64,000 bases of DNA. It comes from Acidobacteriota bacterium (GTDB taxonomy: Bacteria; Acidobacteriota; Vicinamibacteria; Vicinamibacterales; UBA8438). The stretch is taken from positions 186,001 to 250,000 of the forward strand of contig VXRJ01000018.1 of the NCBI GenBank assembly GCA_009838525.1. Direction: 5' to 3'. Of this stretch, positions 1 to 9,453 are shown one piece after another (position 1 is the stretch's first letter; each line of letters begins with the position of its first letter). A model generated the notes under the pieces. It had not been told where the DNA came from. It ran no database searches and saw only the letters and a list, made by a program, of their open reading frames with translations. Both the position numbers and the translations under genes were made by a program.

Positions 1-1
1 T

Positions 2-937
2 CACGACTGCGTTCATCGCGACATGCCTCTGGCCCGTCACACCACCTTCAGGATCGGCGGGAAGGCCGACTGGTTAGTGGATGCCTGGAGGGAAGAGGAC
101 CTGGTTGACGTGCTGGCGGTGGTACGGCGGTTCGCGCTGCCGCTCACGATGCTGGGCGGCGGCTCGAACGTGCTGGTGGCGGACGACGGGGTACGCGGCG
201 TCGTGGTCCGCACTCGTCACGCCGCGGTTTCCGAAGTGACACCCGGGGTAATTCGCGCCTCGGCCGGAGTCTCTGTCAACCGGCTGGTTCGCTGGACGAT
301 TCACCGTGGTCTGTCCGGCCTGGAAGCGTGGGCCGGCACTCCCGGAACGGTCGGTGGCGCCATTCACGGGAACGCGCACTTCCGGGGTCAGCCGATTGGT
401 GGCCTTGTAACGGACGTTGGGCTCATTCCCCGGAGCGGCGTCGATCAGCCTGGTGATGTTGCCAGGACGCCGGGCGCCGCGATGGAGTTCAGCTACGACC
501 GGAGCCGCGTGCAAAGGACCGGCGAGCTGGTCGCGTGGGCCGAGTTCGCCGTGTCGCCGGCCCCGCCGGATCGCCTGCGTGCGATAGCGCGCGAGTCGCT
601 TCGCTTCCGGAAGCGTACGCAGCCGCTGGCCCAGCCGAGCGCAGGTTGCATCTTCCAGAACCCCGACGTGGTGGCCGAAGGGCTCGAGGCGGGCCAGACG
701 CCGTATGCCGGGGCCCTTATCGACGGGGCAGGTCTGAAGGGTTGCGCGGTCGGCGGCGCGCGCGTATCGGAAACTCATGCAAACTTCATCGTCACCGAGC
801 CGGGTGCGATGGCCGTCGATGTTCGCGGGCTGATCCACCGGGTGCAGCGCGCGGTGCGGGAGCGCTACGGCGTTACCCTGCGGCCGGAAGTGGTCTTTCT
901 GGGCGAGTTCGAAGCGGACTGGAGGGAAACGGCGTGA
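2..937 (+). CDS. murB: UDP-N-acetylenolpyruvoylglucosamine reductase MurB (5' end outside window)
   Basis: Reduces UDP-GlcNAc-enolpyruvate to UDP-MurNAc with NADPH and FAD, the second committed step of cytoplasmic peptidoglycan precursor synthesis. The frame is open to the window edge. The first ATG at 23 lies directly before the family's usual N-terminal segment (PLARHTTFRIGGKAD), which normally has 10-20 residues before it, so the true start is probably upstream. Visible motifs: the FAD-binding stretch GGGSNVLVADDG, AGTPGTVGGAIHGN, and the C-terminal PEVVFLG. The position of the proton-donating Ser of E. coli MurB (AGSFF) reads SAGCIFQNP here, so it is Cys (residue 209 counted from the ATG at 23). 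The stop overlaps the GTG start of murA, so the two genes are probably translationally coupled. Confidence 0.95.
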   Translation, partial: HDCVHRDMPLARHTTFRIGGKADWLVDAWREEDLVDVLAVVRRFALPLTMLGGGSNVLVADDGVRGVVVRTRHAAVSEVTPGVIRASAGVSVNRLVRWTIHRGLSGLEAWAGTPGTVGGAIHGNAHFRGQPIGGLVTDVGLIPRSGVDQPGDVARTPGAAMEFSYDRSRVQRTGELVAWAEFAVSPAPPDRLRAIARESLRFRKRTQPLAQPSAGCIFQNPDVVAEGLEAGQTPYAGALIDGAGLKGCAVGGARVSETHANFIVTEPGAMAVDVRGLIHRVQRAVRERYGVTLRPEVVFLGEFEADWRETA

Positions 938-2250
938 ACGGGCACGCAGCGGTGGATCTGCTGGAGCAGACCGTTTCGACGCTTGTTGTCGAGGGTGGAC
1001 AACGGCTCTCGGGATCGATCGAAGTCGAGGGGAACAAGAACGCCGCGCTCCCGCTGCTTGCGGCCTGCCTGCTGACCGACCAGCCGTGCGTCCTGGCGAA
1101 CATGCCGCGCATCAAGGATGTCGCGGTGATGGGCGAACTGCTCCGCGGGCTGGGCGCCGACGTACAGGGAGGTGGCACGACCGAGGTACGGGTCGGTTGC
1201 CGATCAGTCATCAGCGACCAGCCCGATCCTCAATTGGTGGGTCGCCTGCGCGGATCGGTCCTGCTGGTCGGTCCGCTCCTTGCGCGAAGGGGACGCGCGC
1301 GCCTGGCGCCCCCCGGCGGGGATTTCCCGGGCCGCCGTACCCTGGCCGTTCACCTGCAGGCACTGCGCGCAATGGGCGTGCGGGACGTGGAAGGAGAGGG
1401 GCATACGTTCGAGGCGCCGCATGGCCTCCGTCCCGCATCCGTTTACCTGGAGGAAGCTTCTGTTACCGGTACGGAGACGGCAATCCTCGCTGCTGCGGCG
1501 GCGCGCGGTGAATCGGAGATCCGTCACGCCGCCTGCGAGCCGCACGTAGTGGAGCTTTGCGCCTTTCTCGAGGCGATGGGCGCGCAGATCGTGGGGGCCG
1601 GCACGCCGACTATTCGGATCACCGGTCCCGCCGCTCTCGGCGGCGCCTCGCACCGTTTGCGTGGCGACTACATCGAGGCGGGAAGCTGGGCGGTCATTGC
1701 GGCGATCACCCGCGGCGAGATTGAAGTGCGTGGCGCGGAAGCAACGGACCTCGAACCGATAACGTCGGTTCTGCAACGGATGGGAGTCGATTGCGCCGTC
1801 ACGCCGCTCGTGGATGCGAGCGGCGCGGGCGACATCCTGCGGGTCCATCCCTCTCGGCCGCGGGCCATCCGTCAGGTAACCACCGCTCCCTGGCCCGGGT
1901 TCCCGAGCGACATGGTGAGCCTGGTGAGCGTTCTGGCGACGCAGGCGGTTGGCCGGACGCTGATTCACGACTGGATGTACGAGTTGCGGCTTTTCGCTCT
2001 GGAGCAGTTGAGCGGCATGGGCGCCAACCTCTTCCTCTGCGATCCGCACCGGATGATCGTCGACGGTCCCCGGACGCTGAATGGCCGCACCCTCGATACG
2101 CGAGATCTCCGCTCCGGTATGGCGTTGATCGCGGCCGCGCTGGCGGCGGAAGGGGAGAGCCGTATCGCGCCGATCGAGACCGTCGAACGCGGTTACGCCA
2201 ACATTGCCGCGCGACTGCGCGGCCTCGGGGCGCGCGTGATGGTCGAGTAG
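934..2250 (+). CDS. murA: UDP-N-acetylglucosamine 1-carboxyvinyltransferase MurA, C115D-type
   Basis: Transfers enolpyruvate from PEP to UDP-GlcNAc, the first committed peptidoglycan step. The GTG start at 934 overlaps the murB TGA and has a GGAGGG ribosome site just upstream; it gives 438 aa, close to the family length. A longer in-frame reading exists inside murB but only extends into non-homologous sequence. Lys35-Asn36 (EVEGNKNAALP) match the substrate-binding Lys22-Asn23 of E. coli, and Asp326 (PSDM) matches the catalytic Asp305. The flexible-loop Cys115 that fosfomycin alkylates is replaced by Asp130 (PPGGDFPG). Natural Asp variants in Mycobacterium and Chlamydia are active and fosfomycin-insensitive, so the enzyme is expected to work and the host to be intrinsically tolerant at this target. 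Confidence 0.95.
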   Translation: MNGHAAVDLLEQTVSTLVVEGGQRLSGSIEVEGNKNAALPLLAACLLTDQPCVLANMPRIKDVAVMGELLRGLGADVQGGGTTEVRVGCRSVISDQPDPQLVGRLRGSVLLVGPLLARRGRARLAPPGGDFPGRRTLAVHLQALRAMGVRDVEGEGHTFEAPHGLRPASVYLEEASVTGTETAILAAAAARGESEIRHAACEPHVVELCAFLEAMGAQIVGAGTPTIRITGPAALGGASHRLRGDYIEAGSWAVIAAITRGEIEVRGAEATDLEPITSVLQRMGVDCAVTPLVDASGAGDILRVHPSRPRAIRQVTTAPWPGFPSDMVSLVSVLATQAVGRTLIHDWMYELRLFALEQLSGMGANLFLCDPHRMIVDGPRTLNGRTLDTRDLRSGMALIAAALAAEGESRIAPIETVERGYANIAARLRGLGARVMVE

Positions 2251-2251
2251 C

Positions 2252-2331
2252 GGTGCGCCGGCCTGGTACGACTGCCTGGGTGCGCCGGTCTCCAGACCGG
2301 CATCTACACTCGGCGTGGACGCCGGCGCACC
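2252..2331. terminator. Inverted-repeat element between convergent murA and secretin genes
   Basis: An outer perfect 11-bp inverted repeat (GGTGCGCCGGC at 2252-2262 and its complement at 2321-2331) encloses a perfect inner hairpin, GCCGGTCT-CC-AGACCGGC at 2284-2301. The element fills the short gap between two convergent stop codons, which fits a bidirectional terminator. There is no T-tract, so Rho-independent termination is not certain. The outer and inner arms share the GCGCCGG core, as in REP-like palindromic elements. Confidence 0.6.
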
Positions 2332-2343
2332 CTGGAGCCAGTT

Positions 2344-4161
2344 CTAGCGGTTCACCGGCGGGTCGGGAGGCGTCACCGGCTCCTGTATGACAGGCGGTGG
2401 TCCGCCGAGGCGCTCGACCGGATCGCGCGGCTGCGGATCGAGACGGCCGGGGAGCGGTAGCGAGCTGCCGACCACCGCGGCGGCGCCGCCGCTGCTCACC
2501 CGGAACGGCAGCACATCCTGTTCGTCGAGGTCGAGCACCCGGATGATGTGCGGCCGAAGGGTCAGGATGATGTCGGTCTCCTGGCTCTCCGTTCTCGTCC
2601 GGCCGAACAGTCGCCCGAGCACGGGCACCCGGCTGAGGCCCGGTATCCCGTCGAGTGTCTCCCGTTCGTCGTCGCGGATCAGGCCCGCGAGAATGTTGGT
2701 CTCACCATCGCGCAGGCGGAGCGTCGTGGTGATCTCGCGGCTGCCGAACTGCGGGAGGTCGCCGAAGCCGGTGCCCGAGATGTTGCTGATCTCCACCACC
2801 AGCTCGAGCGACACCTCGTCGTTGTGATGAATCCGGGGGAGGATCTCGATGTTGACGCCGATGTTCTCGTAGTTGAACGAGGTAATCGGCTGCTGCGCCA
2901 CACCACCCGCGGCAATCGGAACGAACGTGCTGACCGGCACCGGCACCCGCTCGCCGAAGTGCGCCTCCGCCGCCAGACCGTCCGAGGTGCGAAGGCTCGG
3001 GTTCGCCAGGATCCTGGTGTTCGAGTCGTCCGCCAGCATGTTGACCAGCAGGCTCATGGGATTGGAAACGAACAGGTCCGATCCGCTCAGTCGCGAAATG
3101 TCGTCCACGGTCAATCCGAATCCTTCGGCGTCGGCGGCGAGTGCGGCGTCGGCTCCCTGAGCGGCGAACTCCAGTCCATAGTCGCGGATGGTCTGGCGAT
3201 CCACTTCGAGCAGCTGTACCTCGATCACCACTTCCGCGCGCGCTTTGTCTATGGCCTGCACCAGACGCGCCGCGGCTTCCAGCCGTTCCGGCGTGTCCAT
3301 GACGGAAACCGCGTTGGTGGCCGTCACCGGCGCGATCCGGCGCACGTCGAGTACAAGGCGGAGCAAGTCGATGGTCTCGTTGACGTCGGCGTTGCTCAGA
3401 TAGAAGGTGCGCACCACCTCCTGCTGGTACTCGCGCCGCTTCGCCGGCGTGTCAGGCACGATCGTCACGGTCCCCGGGGCCGTTACCTGGAAGAAGTTAC
3501 GCGTGCTGTTGGCGATCGTCTCTATGGCGGCGGTAAAGGTAACGCCCCGCAGGTCAGCCGTGACCGGTTCGTCAACGAACTGCGGATCGAAGACGATGGT
3601 GACACCGGCGAACTGGCCGATCGCCGAGAAAACGGTCCGGGCGCTCGCCTCGCGGAACACGACCTCATCCGGCATGGGGCCGCCGTTCGGCAATTCCAGC
3701 CCCGGCGGTCCCGTGTGGCGGGTCCGTTCGATGAGCGCTTCGAGCTCGGTCTCTCCGTCGCCACGTGATTCCAGCCGGGTTCGGACCGCCTCGCGCGTCT
3801 CCGCCAGCTCGCGCTCGATGTCACCCATGGTCGGGTTCAGCTCGTAAGCGATCTGGTATTCCGCCAGAGCCTCCTCCCAGCGCGACTGCCGCGCCAGCGC
3901 CCGCCCGGCGGCGTAGTGCTGCTGTGCGGCGCGGAGCATCGCCCGCTCCAGGGCCAGTTGCGCGCTGCGGTCGTTGGGCCGCTCCTGAACGGCCCGGCGA
4001 TAGAGCACGACGGCGCGGTCGTAGTCGCGCTGCCGCTCTGCAAGCCGTCCTTCCTGCAGCGCCCGGCCGCTGGCGCAGCCGGCGAGGGTGATCGCCGCAA
4101 GGGCGATCAATACGGCGCGGTTGATTCGGAGCGTGCTTCGTCTACCGAGCCCAACTCTCAT
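2344..4161 (-). CDS. TPR-containing lipoprotein secretin (type II/IV secretion family)
   Basis: Outer-membrane secretin-family protein of 605 aa. The N-terminus has a lipoprotein signal with lipobox LAGC (about residues 24-27). Then come TPR-like helices (about 35-125), a secretin short N-domain/N1-like region (about 160-330), and the C-terminal secretin pore domain with the hallmark GIPGLSRVPVLGRLFG near residues 520-535. The tail is Pro-rich. The internal TPR and lipid anchor suggest a self-piloting secretin. It is distinct from the pilQ gene about 8 kb downstream. No gspE/F/G-type genes lie beside it; instead it follows lolA with a 20-bp overlap, so translation is probably coupled. The substrate and partner system cannot be read from this window. 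Confidence 0.85.
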   Translation of the reverse strand: MRVGLGRRSTLRINRAVLIALAAITLAGCASGRALQEGRLAERQRDYDRAVVLYRRAVQERPNDRSAQLALERAMLRAAQQHYAAGRALARQSRWEEALAEYQIAYELNPTMGDIERELAETREAVRTRLESRGDGETELEALIERTRHTGPPGLELPNGGPMPDEVVFREASARTVFSAIGQFAGVTIVFDPQFVDEPVTADLRGVTFTAAIETIANSTRNFFQVTAPGTVTIVPDTPAKRREYQQEVVRTFYLSNADVNETIDLLRLVLDVRRIAPVTATNAVSVMDTPERLEAAARLVQAIDKARAEVVIEVQLLEVDRQTIRDYGLEFAAQGADAALAADAEGFGLTVDDISRLSGSDLFVSNPMSLLVNMLADDSNTRILANPSLRTSDGLAAEAHFGERVPVPVSTFVPIAAGGVAQQPITSFNYENIGVNIEILPRIHHNDEVSLELVVEISNISGTGFGDLPQFGSREITTTLRLRDGETNILAGLIRDDERETLDGIPGLSRVPVLGRLFGRTRTESQETDIILTLRPHIIRVLDLDEQDVLPFRVSSGGAAAVVGSSLPLPGRLDPQPRDPVERLGGPPPVIQEPVTPPDPPVNR

Positions 4162-4900
4162 CGGTCACCACCTCGACGCCGCGCGGGGCGTCGAACTCGA
4201 AGAATCTATCGGCTATCCCCTGGTTCTGCTGCAGGTTCGAGAAGATGTAGGTCGACACGCCACCCTGCAGATCGACCGCCGACATGCGCCGGATGGCAAG
4301 GTCGGCGGCGTCGATTGCGAGCGTCAGCGTCTCGTAGTCCGCGTCCGCCACGCGGGGAATCAGCTCCACCACCCAACCCGTGTCCGCCGGGGCGCCGCTG
4401 ACGTAACGGGCATGGAAGTCGCGCGTCAGATCACCGTCTCCGGCGAGAAAGGAGGCAGGCGTTGCGGGGCCTCCGTCGGGCGGCAGATCGCTCACGATCG
4501 CCTGGCGGTCGGCCGGGAAGTACGAGACGACGGTCCGGCCATCCGAAATGAAACGCTTGATCTCGGGATGCGTGTAGTCGAAGCGCCAGCGGCCCGGCTT
4601 CTTGACATGCACGGTGCCACGTTCGACATCGGCCGCCTGGAGCACGCCCCCCGCGTAGCTATGGGCGAAGTCGGCGGAAAAATCGCCGATCGCATCGTAC
4701 CGCGCCTGTAGCCGGCTCATCAGTTGATCTATCGGCGGCGCCCCGTCCGGTTGCTGTGCCGTGGCGCCCGGTGCAAGCAGCAGCAGGCTAACCGCAGCGG
4801 TACCGGCGAGGATGCGCGTCAGCCCTTCAAGGCGCCCGCCTGGGGCGGCTTCTGCTTCGGGGCGTCCTTGCTGTCGGTCGGAAGCTTGGCGGCAAGCCAC
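4142..4900 (-). CDS. lolA: Outer-membrane lipoprotein carrier LolA-like protein
   Basis: Periplasmic chaperone that shuttles lipoproteins from the inner-membrane LolCDE complex to the outer membrane. The mature region has the LolA pattern: MSRLQARYDAIGDFSADFAH at the N-terminus, KKPGRWRFDYTHPE (the LolA signature KPGxFRWxxxxP-like strand), then ISDGRTVVSYFPADRQA. The signal-peptide core is ILAGTAAVSLLLLAPGATA. I chose the GTG at 4900 because a GAGGGAGG site lies 9 nt before it. No standard start codon lies nearer the signal peptide, so the n-region is unusually long (about 27 aa), and an unannotated start near the rhodanese stop is possible. The gene overlaps the rhodanese gene upstream and the secretin gene downstream. 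Confidence 0.85.
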   Translation of the reverse strand: MACRQASDRQQGRPEAEAAPGGRLEGLTRILAGTAAVSLLLLAPGATAQQPDGAPPIDQLMSRLQARYDAIGDFSADFAHSYAGGVLQAADVERGTVHVKKPGRWRFDYTHPEIKRFISDGRTVVSYFPADRQAIVSDLPPDGGPATPASFLAGDGDLTRDFHARYVSGAPADTGWVVELIPRVADADYETLTLAIDAADLAIRRMSAVDLQGGVSTYIFSNLQQNQGIADRFFEFDAPRGVEVVTDESWAR

Positions 4901-5193
4901 TCGACAATGCCTCCCTCGAGCACGCTGGCACTGCACCCCTCCCGAATCAGCGCGGCGGCGATGCGCGCACCCACCACCTCCTCCGGATCGGAGTCGTAGA
5001 TGATGATCTCGCGGTCACGCGGCAGAGACGAATGGTCGAACTCGGGCGGATCGAGGCGGACGGCGCCGGGCAGCCGGACCGTGCTGTGCTCGTATGGATA
5101 CTTCAATCGGGCATCGACCACGACCGGGACGCGGTCGCCGCCTGCTTCGAGGCGCTCGGAGAGCGCTTCCTTGCTGATTCGCGGAACGGGCAT
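4819..5193 (-). CDS. Rhodanese-like domain protein lacking the catalytic cysteine
   Basis: Single rhodanese-fold domain of 124 aa (VPVVVDARLKYPYEHSTVR, LPGAVRLDPPEF, VLEGGIVEWLAA). Where sulfurtransferases carry the active-site Cys loop (YCxxGxR-like), this protein has IIIYDSDPEEV, so the nucleophile is Asp and thiosulfate sulfurtransferase activity is unlikely. Such Cys-less rhodaneses usually act as binding or regulatory modules. I chose the ATG at 5193. The in-frame TTG upstream coincides with a -35 TTGACA and is more likely promoter than coding. First gene of a minus-strand operon with lolA and the secretin, so a role in envelope biogenesis is possible but is inference. Confidence 0.8.
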   Translation of the reverse strand: MPVPRISKEALSERLEAGGDRVPVVVDARLKYPYEHSTVRLPGAVRLDPPEFDHSSLPRDREIIIYDSDPEEVVGARIAAALIREGCSASVLEGGIVEWLAAKLPTDSKDAPKQKPPQAGALKG

Positions 5194-5199
5194 GGGTCT

Positions 5200-5229
5200 A
5201 TTGTCCGCAGCGCCCGCGACAGGTGTCAA
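5200..5229 (-). promoter_or_regulatory. Sigma70-type promoter of the rhodanese-lolA-secretin operon
   Basis: On the minus strand a perfect -35 TTGACA (5229-5224), an 18-nt spacer and -10 GACAAT (5205-5200) stand 6 nt before the ATG at 5193. There is no Shine-Dalgarno sequence between the -10 and the ATG, so the transcript would start at or next to the start codon (leaderless). Confidence 0.6.
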
Positions 5230-5293
5230 GACAGGAGGATGCGTGCGGGCGCCAAGACGTGCGCCATTCGGGCGCGCGATCGCGCATGCGGGG

Positions 5294-6628
<1,335 letters not shown>

Positions 6629-6863
6629 GCCTTTGTCGTGCTCGGAATCCTTCGCAGTCCCCACGGAATCAAAGCCGCCTCCGGGGTGGAAGAACGCGTG
6701 GCCCGTTTCGGCAGCATTGAAACAGAAGTCCGGCGAACCGTGCAATCCGCCACCCGTTTGCTATGATTTTTTCCGAAATCGGCACGCCGAGACTGCCGCC
6801 GATGCTCAACACAATGACGGGCCGTACGACAAGCCTCGGGCTTTCCTCGGCGAGGAATCGGCC

Positions 6864-8123
6864 GTGAGTGAGTCCCCGTGGTGGCGAATCGGCTGGCGCA
6901 ACCTCGGCCGCAATCGCAAGCGCACTGCCCTGACCGCGCTGGGACTCGCGATCGGCTACTTCGCGGTGGTGCTCATGATCGGCTGGGGCGAGGGGATGGT
7001 CGCCGAGCTGATCGAGAACTCCACCTCGCTTGTGAGCGGCCAGATCGAAATCCACGATGCGGGTTATCGGCCCGAACGCAGCCTGTACGACACTATCGGC
7101 GGGCGCGATGGCGCCGATGTGGAGGAGTTGCTGAACACCATAGGGGCGGACCCCTCCGTCGTGGCGGCCGCCCCGCGAGTGTATGCGGGCGCGCTTCTCA
7201 GTTCGGGGGACTCCACACGGGCGGGTGTCCTGCTGGGAGTCGATCCGGAACGCGAGGTCGCGCTGACACGTTTCCTCGATCCGCTCGTCGCGGGACGGCT
7301 GCCCGCCCCTGGCGCCTACGAAGTGGTCGTGGGCGAGGAAATGGCGCGGCAACTCGCGATCGGCGTCGGGGATGAGCTCGTTGTCGTCGCCTCCGCCGCG
7401 GACGGGTCGATGGCCAACGACCTGTACGGCGTGACGGGCGTCTTCCGGACCGGCTTGATCGAATTCGATGGGAGCACCGCCGTGATGCCCATCGGAGACC
7501 TGCAGATCCTGGTGGCGTTCGATGCGGGTCGTGTCCACGAAATCGCTGTCTCTACCATCGATCCGGCGGGAGCCGCCGTCACCGCGGGGCGGCTTGCGGA
7601 CGCGATCGGCGCCCCGGATCGCGAGATCGCCGTCGCCGCCTGGAACGAGCTCAATCCCGTGCTAAGCCAGTATGTGGCGCTTGCCGATGGCGTGTACTGG
7701 ATCTTCATCGTGGTCATCTTCGGGGTCGCCTGTCTGGGGGTTGCGAACACGATGCTCATGGCCACTTTCGAGCGCCGGCGGGAGTTTGCGATCATGCTGG
7801 CCCTGGGAGCGAAGCCGTGGTCGGTAGTTGGCGCCGTGCTGTCGGAAGCGCTGGCGCTGGGCTTCCTGAGCCTCGCTATCGGCGCCGTCCTCGCGCTGCC
7901 TCTGATGGTGTGGTTTTCCGTCGCGCCGGTAAGTCTGGAAGGGCTCTTCCAGGACGTTACTCTCGAGGGAGCGCTGGTGACTCCCACCCTGCGGGTTGGG
8001 CCAAACGTGCCTCTCTGGACCTGGGCAACCATCGGGTTGCTCGTGTCAGCGGTCGTCGCGGCGTTCTATCCCGCGGTCCGGACCTCGCGGGTTCCCCCCG
8101 CCGATACGCTGTCGGGGCTGTAG
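6864..8123 (+). CDS. FtsX/MacB-type ABC transporter permease (1)
   Basis: Integral inner-membrane subunit of a type VII (MacB/LolCE-like) ABC transporter, 419 aa. One N-terminal membrane segment (about 23-43) is followed by a large periplasmic MacB-PCD-like domain (about 50-270). Three C-terminal segments then form the FtsX domain (about 280-305, 330-360, 390-410), with the typical NTMLMATFERRREFAIMLALG motif region at the domain start. The GTG start at 6864 has a CGAGGA site upstream. It precedes a homologous permease by 13 bp. No ATP-binding subunit is adjacent, so the ATPase must be encoded elsewhere. A LolCE-like role is conceivable given lolA nearby, but this is inference. Confidence 0.88.
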   Translation: MSESPWWRIGWRNLGRNRKRTALTALGLAIGYFAVVLMIGWGEGMVAELIENSTSLVSGQIEIHDAGYRPERSLYDTIGGRDGADVEELLNTIGADPSVVAAAPRVYAGALLSSGDSTRAGVLLGVDPEREVALTRFLDPLVAGRLPAPGAYEVVVGEEMARQLAIGVGDELVVVASAADGSMANDLYGVTGVFRTGLIEFDGSTAVMPIGDLQILVAFDAGRVHEIAVSTIDPAGAAVTAGRLADAIGAPDREIAVAAWNELNPVLSQYVALADGVYWIFIVVIFGVACLGVANTMLMATFERRREFAIMLALGAKPWSVVGAVLSEALALGFLSLAIGAVLALPLMVWFSVAPVSLEGLFQDVTLEGALVTPTLRVGPNVPLWTWATIGLLVSAVVAAFYPAVRTSRVPPADTLSGL

Positions 8124-8136
8124 CAGGAGGCGGGAG

Positions 8137-9405
8137 ATGCACATCCGGGTCCTCGTGCTGCTGGCCATGCGCAACCTGCGCCGCCATCTGCGGCGCACGG
8201 CGCTGACCGGATCAGCGATGGCGGTCGGCGGCGCGGTGATGGTCTTTTCGTTCACGCTCGACGACGGCAGCCACGAACAGTGGATTGACTCGGGAGTGCG
8301 CTTCGGCAGCGGGCATGTGACGGTAGAGCGTCCCGAGTTCCGGATGAGCCGCCAGATCGACGACCGGTTGACCGCCGATACCCGGCGGGCCGCGGAACAG
8401 GCGCTGAGCGCTCCTGAGATGGCGTCGCACGTTGTCGCTACCTCGGCCCGACTCAGCATCAACGGTCTCGCGAGTTCGGCGGCGGGGGCCCGCCCCGCGC
8501 AGATAGTCGCCGTCGATCCGACCGCGGAATCGGAATTCGGCGTGCTCGACGAGCAGCTCGTCGAGGGGCGTTACCTGGAACCTGGCGACGAGCTGGCCGC
8601 CTTTGTAGGCGTGGGTCTGGCCGCCAGCCTGGACTTGGACCTGGGATCGCGTTTCGTCGTCCAGGCCCAGGACACCGAGCGCGAGATCGCCGGCCAGTTG
8701 CTGCGGGTCGTCGGCATCTTCCGGAGTGGCCTGCCGGCCGCCGATCAGACGATGATCCAGATCCCGCTGGACACTGCGGGAGAGTGGCTTCAGTCAGCGA
8801 ATGACGTCACGAACGTGGGCGTCGTGCTGGATGACAACGGCGCCACCGGGCGGGTCGCCGAAGGACTGGAGCAGGCATTGGCCGGTCCGATAGCCCGCGG
8901 AGAAGTGCGGGTGATGGAGTGGAGAGAGTCGGATCCGGCGCTGGCCGGAGCCATTGCGATGGACTCTTTCGGCAACTACGTGATTCACGGGTTCCTGTTC
9001 GTCATCATCGGTTTCGGTATCGTGAACACCGTGCTGATGTCGGTAATGCATCGCAACCGGGAGTTTGGCGTGCTGCAGGCTCTGGGACTGACGCCGGCCG
9101 AGACCGCCGCCGTCGTGTTGGTCGAAGGTCTCACGCTGTCCGCCGCGAGCGGTCTGGTGGGCGTCGCGGTGGGGCTGCTCGGCATGTGGTACTTCCTGGG
9201 CGATGGGCTCGACATGACTGCGGTCATGGGCGAGCTGACCTTCGCGGGCGCTGTTGTCGATCCGGTCATTGTTCCCCTGTTCCTGCCCGGGACTATCGCC
9301 GGGATCACGGCGTTCATCCTGTGCATCGGCATCGTGGCTTCGATCTATCCCGCGTGGCGCGCAACCCGTATCGACGTCACCGAGGCGATGAAGTTCGACC
9401 GGTAG
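8137..9405 (+). CDS. FtsX/MacB-type ABC transporter permease (2)
   Basis: Second permease, 422 aa, with the same architecture as its neighbour: an N-terminal membrane helix after RNLRRHLRRTALTGS, a periplasmic domain, then three helices starting at GFGIVNTVLMSVMHRNREFG. An AGGAGG ribosome site lies 6 nt before the ATG. The pair could form a heterodimer as LolC/LolE do. The substrate cannot be inferred from sequence alone, and no ATPase or membrane-fusion protein is linked. Confidence 0.88.
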   Translation: MHIRVLVLLAMRNLRRHLRRTALTGSAMAVGGAVMVFSFTLDDGSHEQWIDSGVRFGSGHVTVERPEFRMSRQIDDRLTADTRRAAEQALSAPEMASHVVATSARLSINGLASSAAGARPAQIVAVDPTAESEFGVLDEQLVEGRYLEPGDELAAFVGVGLAASLDLDLGSRFVVQAQDTEREIAGQLLRVVGIFRSGLPAADQTMIQIPLDTAGEWLQSANDVTNVGVVLDDNGATGRVAEGLEQALAGPIARGEVRVMEWRESDPALAGAIAMDSFGNYVIHGFLFVIIGFGIVNTVLMSVMHRNREFGVLQALGLTPAETAAVVLVEGLTLSAASGLVGVAVGLLGMWYFLGDGLDMTAVMGELTFAGAVVDPVIVPLFLPGTIAGITAFILCIGIVASIYPAWRATRIDVTEAMKFDR

Positions 9406-9453
9406 TGCACTGGTTACAATTGACTGCTCGAAGCACGAACCCTGGAGGCCGCC

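Noticed and set aside
535-933. N-terminal extension of murA inside murB
   Set aside because: Frame-shifted reading of murB; MurA homology begins after the GTG at 934.
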